A DNA stretch of 64,000 nucleotides, taken from positions 180,637-244,636 of the forward strand of contig NQMI01000065.1 of NCBI GenBank assembly GCA_002270565.1, given 5' to 3'. This document shows, piece after piece, positions 35,036-45,582 of this stretch. The DNA is from Stenocarpella maydis (Eukaryota > Ascomycota > Sordariomycetes > Diaporthales > Diaporthaceae). Position 1 is the first letter of the stretch, and every line of letters starts with the position of its first letter. The notes beneath the pieces were generated by a model. The model was not told the DNA's origin and did no database searches. It saw only the letters and a program-made list of their open reading frames with translations. The position numbers were made by a program, and so were the translations under genes.

Positions 35036-35307
35036 ATAAAGGCTTTTTCTGTGTGGAAAAAGCCACTATTGATGGTGCGCCTTAAGGAGGTCCAAAGGCA
35101 GAAACTAGAGTAACCTTTTCACAACATAAATAGATGCTAGATTTATAGGTATACATGCTCTCTTTAATATGCTATTTCTGTCATCTTAATATAGATGAAA
35201 ACTTCCATATTTACAAACTTATCTTCCGTCACGTAGAGACATTCGGCTCATAGCCGAACATTACTGTCCCGCCCCGACACAGCTCCGTTCGTCGTGCATC
35301 ATGTAGA

Positions 35308-36333
35308 CTAGTCCGAGTTGACTCTCATGCCGTTGGAGGGGGGACCATCGGCTTGATAATTCCTCAATACGGCTTCAGTCCACTGGCGCAGTTTGTCTGC
35401 TAATGCGTCATCAGACGCAAAGCCAGTCGCGTTATCCAAAACATCAACTGGCGTGTAAAGTCTACCGCTGGTAATATCCTTGGATGTGGAAGCCCACAAC
35501 TGGGCCTTGACTCCATTCTCTACCGTTAACATGAATTGAATTTCTAGCAGCAGCAAGAAACAAGCCAATGTATTATAATGTGCAGTTTTATCTCTGATAT
35601 CTGTTTTAATGACGCCGGGTGCATGGCAACCACTATCAGCTGCGGGTAGTCCTCGGCGAGATATCTAGCGAACAGGGTATTTGCCAGCTTGCATTGACCA
35701 TATCGTGCGAAAGACGATCCGATTTCGCTCTGTGGAGTGTTCAGACTTTCGAACTGAATACCGCCTGGCGGGGCCCAGCTCGTCATGACGGATGTGAGGA
35801 CTACCACGCGGACGTCTGGACACTTGATACTTTGCTTATTGTTATAGATGTTATCGTCGCGTTTTGTACCCTGGTGCATTTCCGATGTCTGTAGCATTAG
35901 AGTCATGAGCAGCTTGGTGAGGACTGCATGCCCAAGATGGTTCCTGCCAAAGAAAATCTCAAAGCCGTCTTCAGTAAGAGCTGGTGGGCTCCCGCTCAGG
36001 CCTGCGTTGAGCAGAAGAATATCAAGTCGTTCTGCTGATGATAGGAATTCTTGAGCAGCGGCCTTCACTGAGTCTAATGACGAGAGATCGAGCTCCAATA
36101 TGCGAATGATGGCGCCAGGAACTTGGCTCGGTATGTCACGTCGCGCGGCCGCACCTTTGTGCGGGTCTCGCGCGGGTAAGCCATATCTCGGATGGTTTAT
36201 GCCGTGCGAGCTCAAGGATGGACTGCTTTGCCAGGCCCGTGTTACCGCCGGTGACGAGGACAGTCTTCCCAGATAGGAGCGGGATATCAGTGCGGGGGTC
36301 AAATGATACGCCTGTACTACTGCTGATTCCCAT
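35308..36333 (-). pseudogene. Short-chain dehydrogenase/reductase with two frameshifts
   Basis: The N-terminus (ATG at 36333) has the Rossmann motif VLVTGGNTGLA, in which the usual third Gly is Ala, and reaches EIWLT. An extra C near 36163 shifts the frame; the next frame gives ARDPHKGAAARRDI, LELDLSSLDSVKAAAQEF, LLLNAGLSG and the catalytic ARYGQCKLAN (YxxxK). A C appears lost near 35621 (VAMHP), after which a third frame gives LWASTSKDITSGRLYTPV and the C-terminus at 35308. Full length would be about 340 residues, as in retinol-dehydrogenase-like fungal SDRs that reduce ketones or oxidise alcohols. Both breaks are in C runs, so sequencing error is a real alternative. It neighbours the intact P450. 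Confidence 0.75.
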
Positions 36334-36733
36334 GGCTCCGTATGTCAGATAGGATGAATTGGCTTCATATATTACGAATTACACCATTAAGAAAGGAAAA
36401 CAAAAATAAATATTAATGAAGCCCAGCGGTTTGATAGACTCGTCAAGTATGCATGGCAAGAAATCGTCGCAGCCCGAGTCCACGGTGAGACTCAGAAATC
36501 TCGGACTGTTAGAGTTCGGAAGTAGCCCAGCTTGGGCCTTGAAGCTTGAGGCTCACACGTCCTTCCGTGTCACATGCTCTAGTTTTATCTCCGCGTGTTT
36601 GTAATAAATGAAAGACTAGATGAATGTAGCTACGCGTCGAAGTCTATCCTTGGAGGTCCTTTCGTGGGACCTGCCAAATGTAGGCCAAGCTCTTGAACTC
36701 AGAGACCGAGGGACCGCTATGTGCGACACCACA

Positions 36734-38738
36734 TCAAGGCCTCATTCTCGGGGAAAGATACACGTGCAAGTCCGGTTTGTCCCACAGATTCCAGACCTTC
36801 TGCTTGTTCATCCAATCGTCACAACCATCTCCTAGTTTAATATCAAAGTTCCAAATAACTCTAGCTAGTATAGTACGCATTTCTGCGTATGCAAGACTGA
36901 TCAAAGGAGTCAGGAGTCCGCCAATTTCAATTATGTTGATTAATTTGCTCCGTCCACTTAATTTAACTTACTTTCGCCCTAAGCAGTTTCTAGGCCCAAA
37001 AGAGAATGGCTCGAAGGCGTCTCTACGATCGTCGTTAAATTCGGGGTCCCCAAGCCACCGCTCGGGGCAGAAGTCGAATGGCCGTTTGAAATTGGTCTCG
37101 CTGTGGTACATCGGCCAGTGCCATACACCAAGGACGGTCTGGGGGGTAGAGGCTTAAAGTCAGGGAAACAAACTCCTAGCACCGCAAATGGGCATTGGGA
37201 AGGACCTAGTACATTGCCTGGAACATATTCGCCAAGAATCGTGTTGCCCTCGGGCGGTGTTTGTCTGGGTGCGCACGTCGCTACAGGAGGATAGCGACGC
37301 ATAGTCTCATCCAACACGGCCCGTGTGTATTTCAACTTGGCTGTATTCATGATATTGATATCTTCCTCACTCTTGAATGCACCGCGGATCTCCTCTTTGA
37401 TCTTGTCTAAACATCTGGGATTAGTTGCGAGCAGAAAGGTTGCCCCGCACAGTGTCGTCGCTGTGGTTTCCGAGCCTGCTATTATGAGAATCTCCGCATT
37501 GACCTGAATCTCAACAGAAGACATCTTCTGTTAGACCGTGGAATTGACAACCAGTTAGTCTCCGGGCATTGTTGAAACAATAGAAAATGAGAAGTGAAAG
37601 GACGAGGACCACGGGGAAAATAAGACGTGTCTTGTGAACTGAAAGTTGGGATGGAGGGAGCCGAAATGCATACCTGATTGTCCTTCCTTGATATCATTGA
37701 TTCCATGAAATCCGGCCTCGGTGTCCCCGATTCGATACGTCTCTGAACCTTTTGGTAGGAGTAATGCCGGCGTTGTTCGTCTTTTACTCGTATATCTTTA
37801 GGAATGCACCTCTCAAGAACGCCGTAGATGAGTGGAAAATGCTTCATGGCTATGGATATGGCCATGAACTTGAGACTGTCGAAGATGATATCCATCCATG
37901 CTGGTACATGTTAACCATCCGTTGTGAGTCCCAAACCAAATTGATCGGGATCTTCCAAGCCACGATTTCCTTTTTTTTGGGGGGGGGGGGGGCAGCGCAA
38001 GAAGTCACGCACGATGAAACTCGCTTGTGGTCAGACACTCGAACGGCTCACCAAACGCCAGATCTCCCACAATATCGAATGTACAAAAGTTATACCACCG
38101 CACCATATTTACGGGTTTGTTGTCGGTGCCGACATCGTATAATCTCTTGATGAATAGGTCGACATATTTCCTGATGATGGGCTCTTGTTTGAGCATGGCC
38201 TGAGCCGAGAACCCATGAGACAAGACTCTACGCAACCGTACGTGGTCAGCGCGCTTGCTGGCAACGATGGTGTTACTAAAACTACCGGAGTAGCATTTCT
38301 CTTTCCCATTCTCTTCTTGCCCTGCCTTGCGGTGGCCCATAATATCGTCCCAGGCCTGTGGTGTCAGGAATGAAAGCTCATCCGGAGCCAGGCGGACCAC
38401 TTCGCCGTACTTCTGGTGCATCCTTAGGACCTGTTTGTGCTCGTCGCCGCTCCAAACCATGAGGATATACGGTACGCGACTCATTGCCCACCACTTTGAG
38501 CCAGGAAATTTGCACAATGGGTGGAGGAAAACATTATAAATAGCGATGGATATCTGCAAGGGCGCTGATGGTGAGCAGTAGGAATTTCGGAGGGCCTTCA
38601 AAGACGAAAACTCCTGAACTATTTTTTTTTAACGGAACTTGCTATGCTTACAACGTAAATGATGGCTAGCGAAATTGCCACAACGGCGAGAACAAGGAAT
38701 GCTCTCAAGGCCCCAACAACTTGTGTTAAAGGCGCCAT
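36734..38738 (-). CDS. Cytochrome P450 monooxygenase (isotrichodermin C-15 hydroxylase type), intact
   Basis: Six exons read leftwards: 38652-38738, 38013-38553, 37674-37900, 37213-37527, 36972-37138 and 36734-36896. All phases agree, giving 499 residues with no stop. Exon 1 is a membrane anchor (residues of about 10-29). Visible motifs: [31 protein letters not shown]-helix [16 protein letters not shown] (ExxR), CPERWLGD, and the haem loop [11 protein letters not shown] completed across the last junction to NLAYAEM. It should be an ER-bound monooxygenase using a reductase and O2; the substrate is unknown. Its subfamily fits secondary-metabolite hydroxylases. The second intron contains an unusual C12/A8 run. 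It is closely related to P450 relic 1, so tandem duplication is likely. It is divergent from P450 relic 3. Confidence 0.85.
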
Positions 38739-39181
38739 CACGTCTTTTGTTTCGATTCGAAGGGCCAGTCCTATTTCGTTGATCAAGGGACGACGAGCGG
38801 GAAATACAATTTGAATATGATAAAATTTCTTGGAACATGGACACTCTCTAGGTTCATTAACTACCTTTATTGTCACCTCAATCGCCAGTGGTGCCCTCGG
38901 ACCAAACGAAAATTGCGCGCATGACTACACTATTACTGGAAGCAGCAAAGATTGACTGGTAGGTCAGCCTGCCACGCTAAGAAGCGCTGCGGTGTTGCTC
39001 ATGTTGGGGAATGTTGCACTGGACCAATCGAACCGGAGGCCGTATTTGGGTATGATAACTGTCCGGACCGCTGCATACGGTATGGCGCACAGATGGCAGG
39101 GATGCTTCTAAGTTAGTTATTCAGCGTCTCCGCTGGGAAACAGAAGGACAGCATATTTAACTTCGGGTCCCGCAAGAACTA

Positions 39182-40863
39182 CACCTCCACAGGGGTAACA
39201 AACGTTGTTTGCCCACGTACCGTTACATCGCCCCCAATTATACTTCCACATACTAACTTTGTCACTTTTTCTAGCAGATTCCACCCAAAGGTACCTCCAG
39301 TATATGACCCACAACAACGATGGGTCCTCTAAAGGCATTCAGACCTCGTTATCGTCGCCAGAAGCCTTCAGAATTGGCTGACTAAGCATGGATCTCTCTC
39401 GGTTGCTCTGCACGCCACGCACGCCACGCCGCATTCGGCTCTTCGAACGCTCCCCAACTGCAAGCCCTTCGACCCTCAGACTGCTCCGCCAGACTGCCCA
39501 AACGCACCAAAAGAAGCCCCGAGCAAGAGAACTCACAAGGGACGAGAGGCTGAGGGCCCGGACCCTCGTTGAAGACGCCCAATGGACCCATGAAGCCGTC
39601 GCCAAGCGGATCCAGGCAACCATTCGCCAGGTCGAATGGGCAGTCACAATGCCACTCACACCACAGAAGAGCAAGACTAGCAGGAAGCCCTTATTTGATA
39701 CACCGAAGCGAGTGGAAATACAGCATTAGTTCCTCTCAAACCCTGCTTATCGCTATATAGCCTGGTTAGACCTTAAGTTCTTCCTGCTGCCAGAGCTCCA
39801 AGCTGGTGACTACGCCATCGCCAGTGCCCTTCGCGCTATGGGCTATTCCCGCCGTATCCGATATTGCCGAATCCGCCGCACCGCTGCCAACAGGCATGCC
39901 CGCATACAATAGTGCCAAGAGATAAAGCAAAGGTTCCCCCATCCTGAGGATTGGGAATGGATAATCTTCTCTAATGAAATGTAGGCAGTTAATAACCCAA
40001 TGTGGAAGAAATGGGTTACAATCCACAATATGGAAGATCCTAACGACTTCGCGCTTCTCCACCGCAAGCCCAAGGGCTGGATATTTTGGGGCTGCTTTGC
40101 TAGCGGCAAATGAGGACCCGGGTACTTCTGGGAGAAGGGGTACGGAGGTATCAACCAGTACAAATACTGCGACCAGATACTCCCAATCGTACGATACTTT
40201 CGTACCCACGACCTCGGTTCCCGAGGGGTCTTCCAGCAGGATAACGCTCCTTCCCATCATGCCAAGGGGACCAAGCAGATGCTTCGGATGATGGGCATTC
40301 CAGTGCTTTAGTGGCCAGCAAATTCCCCTGACCTAAACCCTATAGAAAACGTATGGTTTGTTATGAAGCACTGGATCGAGTGTCATTACGATATTCAGTC
40401 CCTCTCTCTGGAGGAGCTGCGTGAAGCTATTCAGGCCGCTTGGGAGTCGATTGATAGTGCCTTCCTACTACGTTTGGCTCATGGAATGCCGGAANAACCC
40501 TATAAAAAACGTATGATTTATTATGAAGCACTGGATCGAGTATCATTACGATATTCAGTCCCTCTCTCTAGAGGAGCTACGTGAAGCTATTCAGGCCGCT
40601 TGGGAGTCAATTAATAGTGCCTTCCTACTACGTTTGGCTCATGGAATGCCGGAACGCCTTCAGAAGTATATTAAAGCGGGTGGCGAGAGTATCAACTTCT
40701 AATTCGGGTCAGTGCGCAGACCCCCTGTTGTTGACGATATCTGTAGGTACTCTGAATTGTGAGAAGATGGCTAATAAAACGAGGTCACTCGCGTTGCGTG
40801 GGTCAAAATAGGGGCGATGTGACGGTACACGAAGAAACAACGTTTGTTACCCCTGTGGAGGTG
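39182..40863 (+). mobile_element. Tc1/mariner transposon, RIPed, TA-flanked
   Basis: A 1682-bp element between TA dinucleotides (39180-39181 and 40864-40865). The inverted repeats of about 54 bp start CACCTCCACAGGGGTAACAA. A single plus-strand transposase with in-frame stops runs from about 39388 to 40702. It has a helix-turn-helix region (ARELTRDERLRARTL, AVAKRIQATIRQVEWAV), a WIIFSNEM block where the first catalytic Asp is now Asn, QQDNAPSHHA with the second Asp, and SPDLNPIENVW with the Glu, giving the DD34E spacing of Tc1. Inactive. The sequence flanking the element is P450-like on the right side, so it interrupts relic 3. Confidence 0.88.
40336..40654 (+). repeat. 159-bp direct duplication inside the Tc1 transposase, joined at an N
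   Basis: Units 40336-40494 and 40496-40654 are the same length and are separated by a single N at 40495. Differences seen between them are G in the first against A in the second (for example GTATGG / GTATGA). It covers the NPIENVW region, so the coding motif is present twice. It may be a true tandem duplication or an assembly join of two RIP variants. Confidence 0.85.
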
Positions 40864-40865
40864 TA

Positions 40866-43095
40866 CATTTTGAATGCCCCCAAAATCTTGGCCGAAGGCA
40901 TTTAGAAAGTATAATCTCCATTAAGACTTCGCTTCTTATTTAAAACTAATACTAATCTGTCATCATACAGGCCGGCAAGAACCAGTCAACGTCCGCCTAC
41001 CCAGCTTTTCAGGACCGCCCACCCAGCTCGACCCTGTTCGCCCACCCAGTATAAGCATTAAGCGTGTAGGTTATTAGGAATTCTTAGAGGAAAATAGCTA
41101 CCCCACTACCCTAATTTTTTTAAAAAAATTCCTAACTCTAGCCCTTTTAACTCCTAACCCTTTAAACTTTTTACCTACTTTATATTTAAAGAGCTTTTAA
41201 TATACTTAAAAAAGGATCCCTTATATACTTAAAGGAAGGGCCTTCTATATACCTAGAGAAAGGACCCTTTATATACCTAAAGGGCCTTTATAGAGGCCTT
41301 TCATCTGGGCGTCTTGAGGGGCTCCAAGAGCTTTAAGGCGGAGTATTTTAGAGAGGAGGCCTAAGAAATTATAGTAGGCTGCATGCTAAATTACTTGCAC
41401 TGGGTGGGTGAACAGGGTCTAGCTGGGTGGGCGGTCCTGAAAAGCTGGGTAGGCGGACGTTGACTGGCAAGAACAAGCCATTCAGAGTAATGACCGAAAA
41501 AGACGAAATGCTCGTCCTACCTTGGACAATGGCACACGAAATCCGGAACAATCCCGATCTAGGATTCAACCCTTTCATCGTGAGGGTCAGTTTTTGCATG
41601 CTATCACGCAGTTGTGCTGCTATAGCTCGATGCTCTGAGCAATCATTCCTTGTCGTTTAGACTTTCCATGCCGGTATACATGGCTTCGAACCCTTGGCCG
41701 AAAATGTCTCGCATGACATGCCAGTAGACATGGGTCAAATCCAAGCTAACACCTGCTATCAGTTAGTATCAATATAATGGTCTCCCTCGTAGAGTCAAAA
41801 TCATGTTTGCCACATATGTTAACAGATGATGAACAGGTCAGTTGACCGAGCCAATGGCGGACAAAATGTCTAGATTTTGCATGGTCCGCCTATCCGAACA
41901 CGTAGAATGGCACACGATTGTCCTGAAGGACTTGCTATTGGACTTGATCGCAAGGCTCTCAAGCCGTATTTTCCTCGGGGAAGAACTATGTCGTGACCCG
42001 GAATGGCTCAATGTCACCAAGAAGTACACCGTCAATGGGCCGAAGGCTGCAACTATGTTGCACCTCTTCCCAAGAAACCTACGCCCACTCATTGCTAATT
42101 TCCTGCCCATAACTCGCACCACAAGAAGCCAAATGAAGGACACCATAGCCATTATGAACCCTATCCTGGAGAGGCGGCGCCGAGAAAAAGAGGCCGTTCG
42201 TCAAAATGGCGAGGAGCCTGTAGTCCGCATTGACGCAATAGACTGGTTTGAGCAGGTTTCATATGGCACTCCGTAAAATGAAATGCCCTTTATCTCCAGC
42301 TTGGCCTTGCTTTCGCCAACTTGCACAGCTGAGCTGATGCGCTTACACAAACTATGCTAGAAATTCTGCAGAAGCCAGAAATAATCGAGCCGATGAGGTA
42401 AGAGATTACATCTGTTCTCGGAACTGAGAAGTGGAGCAAACGGACCTTATATAAACTGAGGCTGATGGGTACCGTCCTCAAAGAAGCTCAGCGGTTGAAA
42501 CCAGTCCTTCTCAATGAGACAATTATGTTCCTTTCCCCTGCCTGGGACTCTCACACTCTTTGCATGCTTCTCTGTCTTTAAACTTAGTCATGGGTTCTTT
42601 TGTTGGTTTCATCCTAGACAAGGTTAAGCTCTTTCGATCGCTAACTAAAACCAAACGGGGCCTCAGTAACCATGAAGCGCGAGGCACTGCGAGACACGGC
42701 GCTGCCAGACCGCACGATATTAAAGAAAGGCGAGGGGATCGGCGTGTCATCTCACCGCATGGGCGACGAGGACACATGGGAGAATGCCGGCATCTTCCAG
42801 CCGGATCGGTTCCTGAAGATGCGCGAAGATCCCAAGTAGGGCGAGAAATCGCGGCAATTCGCTAGTACGAGTAGCAGGCACCTTGGGTTTGGCCACGGCG
42901 AGCACGGATGCCCCAGCCGGTTCTTCGTCGCGCGCGATCTGAAAATCGTCCTTTCTCAGTGCTATGTACCTAGGTAACCTGCTCCTCAAGTATGGCTGGG
43001 AGTTGGCACCAGGGTGCAAGCCAAAGATCGACGAGGCCGGCTATTTCTTGACCTCGGACCCGAATGCAAAAGTCATGTTTCGCCGGCGCAAGTAG
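40866..43095 (+). pseudogene. Cytochrome P450 relic 3 (ent-kaurene-oxidase-like), split by two transposons
   Basis: Just after the Tc1 element a short exon piece reads NAPKILAEG, followed by a TAG. After an intron ending at 40970, the next exon starts, is split by a MITE (40983-41466), and continues KPFRVMTEKDEMLVLPWTMA and HEIRNNPDLGFNPFI. Then come FHAGIHGFEPLAENV, the long open block 41842-42276 (LIARLSSRIFLGEELCRDPE, MNPILERRRREKEA) and frame slips through the I-helix. Later pieces are LYKLRLMGTVLKEAQRLKP, GVSSHRMGDEDTWENAG and the haem loop HLGFGHGEHGCPSRFF, ending at 43095 after another slip. N-terminal exons left of the Tc1 element are not recognised. It is related to relic 2. Confidence 0.8.
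40983..41466. mobile_element. hAT-like MITE with 68-bp inverted repeats and 8-bp target duplication
   Basis: A 484-bp element. The arms start CAGTCAACGTCCGCC and pair over about 68 bp with two mismatches. The target duplication GCAAGAAC is perfect at 40975-40982 and 41467-41474; removing the element restores an open P450 exon (AGKNKPFRV). The interior has four diverged about 30-bp tandem units around 41195-41300 (core TATACCTAAAGG) and no coding capacity. An 8-bp duplication is typical of hAT superfamily movement. Confidence 0.9.
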
Positions 43096-43854
43096 GAGAT
43101 TCCTCTCTGAGGTTTAGGGGAGGCGACAGGTCTCCACGCCGCGTCGGGAATAGCAGCTTTGCAATTTAATTGGGAAACGGGCGGACGAGCGGAACATGCA
43201 GGAGCCTCTTGATATACCTATGGCACCTTTCCGCAGTTTGTTCCATACCCAACCGGGTTGACTTCCTCCACACCGTAACATTGACTTCCGCGAGATACAC
43301 AAGGAGCCCAAAAAACACTCTTATCATAGAATGAGTGTCTGCGATAGTAATCTATACTGGGTGCAGAATGAGCTACTGACCTCCCAAAAATATCAGGGAT
43401 CGTGTTTCAGTCAGCCAGTAAGTGCTGATCTCCAGTTTCATGGGGCGGGCCATTCTGACACATGAGAAATTTGAAGAGTTGGAAATGAATGAGCGTGCGG
43501 CCGGTCTCATATTGCATCTGGTGGTAATGCGTCTTATGATCAACTGTGTGGCTGAAGGTATTTGAACTTGATGTACCGAGATACCCGGCACTTGGTGTAT
43601 TGTTCAGGCCAAAGTGGGGATTAACGAAATAGGGGATGAGGAAAAATGCCACAATTCAATTCTTCAAAGCGGGAAGGCCGTATCAATAGGAATGGATTGT
43701 CTCATTAATGTAGACACACTGGCCATTGATGCAAGTGGCCGCTTAGTTAGACACTGAACGGTTTTGGTGCAATTAAGAATGGCTAGGAAATCCACCAGGC
43801 CGTAAGCACACCGTAGTACTTCCTCCACCCAGGTAGTATTGGTGTAAAAACCCT
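43096..43854. other. Intergenic region P450 relic 3 / GH62
   Basis: About 760 bases. No gene or repeat recognised. Short ORFs here lack motifs. Confidence 0.5.
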
Positions 43855-44946
43855 TTAGCAAGTCGAGTTGGTCTGCGTGATCAAGCCCAACCGCCACGGC
43901 AGCGAGTTATAATCACCGCCTGCAGCAGGATCCATGCCCTGATACAGGTATCGCATGCCACAGGGGTTGATAGTTAGAGTCTGATCCACGGACGTGCGCA
44001 CCGCCTCGCCGTGGCTGATGCTCTTGGTCCAGGCCGTACCCGACGGGAAGACAACATTATTGCTCCTGGCGAACGGGTTCGCCTCGGTAGCGGCAAGCGG
44101 CGTCCACCCACCCGTGAGGCTCTTGGACGTCCATGAGCGGAAGTAGCGCTGCTCATCACTCCCGATGGCCTCGATGAGGAGCAGGTACGTGCCGCCCCCG
44201 ACATTGTAGACGTTGGAGGCCTCGTACAGCGCGTACTTGTTGCTCGTGTCCTGCATCGCGATGACAGGCTCGCTCATGCCCTTGGGGAAGCTGGCAAGAG
44301 TTGTCTGCGAGCGGTACAGGTGGCCATTGTCGTCGCTCGAGAAGAGGTGACAGTCAGCCGTGTCGCAGATGACCCACATGTCTACCCAGTAGCCGCTCCC
44401 GATGTTATTGGTGACCGTGGCGGGGACACCGGCCGGGTAGAAGTCGGTTGGGGTAGACCACCCAGCCGGGTTGGAAATGTCCGAGTTGGTCGAGTACGCG
44501 GCGTTGCCGTTCTGGTAGACGAGGTACCAGAGCTTCTGCGGGGCGAAGTAGAAGACCTCAGGCGCGGCGCGGTAGCCCGTGCCGATGGGTGTCTGGTCTA
44601 GGTAGTGAAAGGTCGCGCTGTTGGCCTTTGCGAAGTCTGTGAAGGTGAAGTAGACGAGGTTATATCCTGAGGCCTGCGCCGTGCTGGCGAAGACGTGGTA
44701 GGCGCCGTTGTAGAAGACGATGGATGGGTCTTTGATGCCGGCGATGTTGCGCCCGTCATTCTTGGGACCAACCAGGGCGGAGGACGAGGACCAGCTGAAC
44801 TTGCTGGGGAGCGTTCCGGTCTGTCGAGAGTGTACCTCTGATATTGCATCTAGAGGAGACGACCTGTGCTCTATGAGGGGTTTGGTTGGAGTCGCGACGA
44901 CTGCCCAAGCCGCGGTGGCAATGACGGCAATGATTGAGATCAACAT
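43855..44946 (-). CDS. Secreted alpha-L-arabinofuranosidase, GH62
   Basis: An intact single-exon gene of 363 residues. Residues 1-19 are a signal peptide (MLISIIAVIATAAWAVVA), followed by a propeptide-like stretch to about residue 50. The GH62 five-bladed propeller follows: KFSWSSSSALVGPKNDG, NIAGIKDPSIVFYNGAYHVF (catalytic base Asp in KDPS), GYRAAPEVFYFAPQKLWYLV, GYWVDMWVICD, YEASNVYNVGGGTYLLLIEA (containing the acid Glu) and PWRLGLITQ. The family removes arabinose side chains from arabinoxylan in plant cell walls. The start at 44946 was chosen for the signal peptide; an upstream in-frame extension adds a second hydrophobic stretch and is unlikely. No carbohydrate-binding module. It marks the right edge of the metabolite locus and suggests a plant-associated or plant-degrading fungus. 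Confidence 0.9.
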   Translation of the reverse strand: MLISIIAVIATAAWAVVATPTKPLIEHRSSPLDAISEVHSRQTGTLPSKFSWSSSSALVGPKNDGRNIAGIKDPSIVFYNGAYHVFASTAQASGYNLVYFTFTDFAKANSATFHYLDQTPIGTGYRAAPEVFYFAPQKLWYLVYQNGNAAYSTNSDISNPAGWSTPTDFYPAGVPATVTNNIGSGYWVDMWVICDTADCHLFSSDDNGHLYRSQTTLASFPKGMSEPVIAMQDTSNKYALYEASNVYNVGGGTYLLLIEAIGSDEQRYFRSWTSKSLTGGWTPLAATEANPFARSNNVVFPSGTAWTKSISHGEAVRTSVDQTLTINPCGMRYLYQGMDPAAGGDYNSLPWRLGLITQTNSTC

Positions 44947-45582
44947 TGCGCGGCTAATTATACCTGCAATTGCTGGGAAGGCTGTTTTGATGGCTTTCCT
45001 CTGGCCAGTCCGCCAGTCCCATTTCTTGCCATGTGCTGATGGACACCTATTTGTATATGACAGTTTGCTGTGAATCCTTCGAGAAGCGCACAAATAGTAT
45101 CGTAGCTTCGTCTCCTGGAAAAATGAACAGTACCATGCTATAGATGCAGCTTCAAGCACCAATTGTAACTTGGCATTGGCCAACTTGGGAAGGCTGGTGG
45201 CCGGGATGTAACCGAGCCGGCGGACAGGCCGCTCCGTGTCCCGATCGGGTGCAAAGCTGCCGGGGCTTCGGGGCGATTTCGCCAGGTGGCGAGCCCAGAC
45301 GGACGTCCAGAAGCATTGTCGAAAGCGGCAATCGGCATCGCAAAAATATCTTCACAACACTTCGTACTTGTCTCGTCGACGGTGCCACGTTCTAGTGCCC
45401 CTAGCAGCGCGGTTGTGACTGGGTCAGGCAGGCTACGATGTTGAAAGGAAGTCGGAACGAAGCCGAGAGCACTTGAGGATGAGCAGACATTTGGAACCTA
45501 GAAAAATTTACAAGTTGACCGAGAAGACTGCCTCACCGGGACAGGTCCCCGCTGGTGATGGTTTGGTCGCGCTAGGGTCAAT
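44947..45582. other. Promoter region of GH62 and spacer
   Basis: No gene is supported. It presumably holds the GH62 promoter on the reverse strand. The opposing open frames are short and without motifs. Confidence 0.45.

Noticed and set aside
39117..39338. A reverse-strand 73-codon ORF near the P450 promoter.
   Set aside because: It lies mostly within the terminal region of the Tc1 element and has no recognisable protein features.
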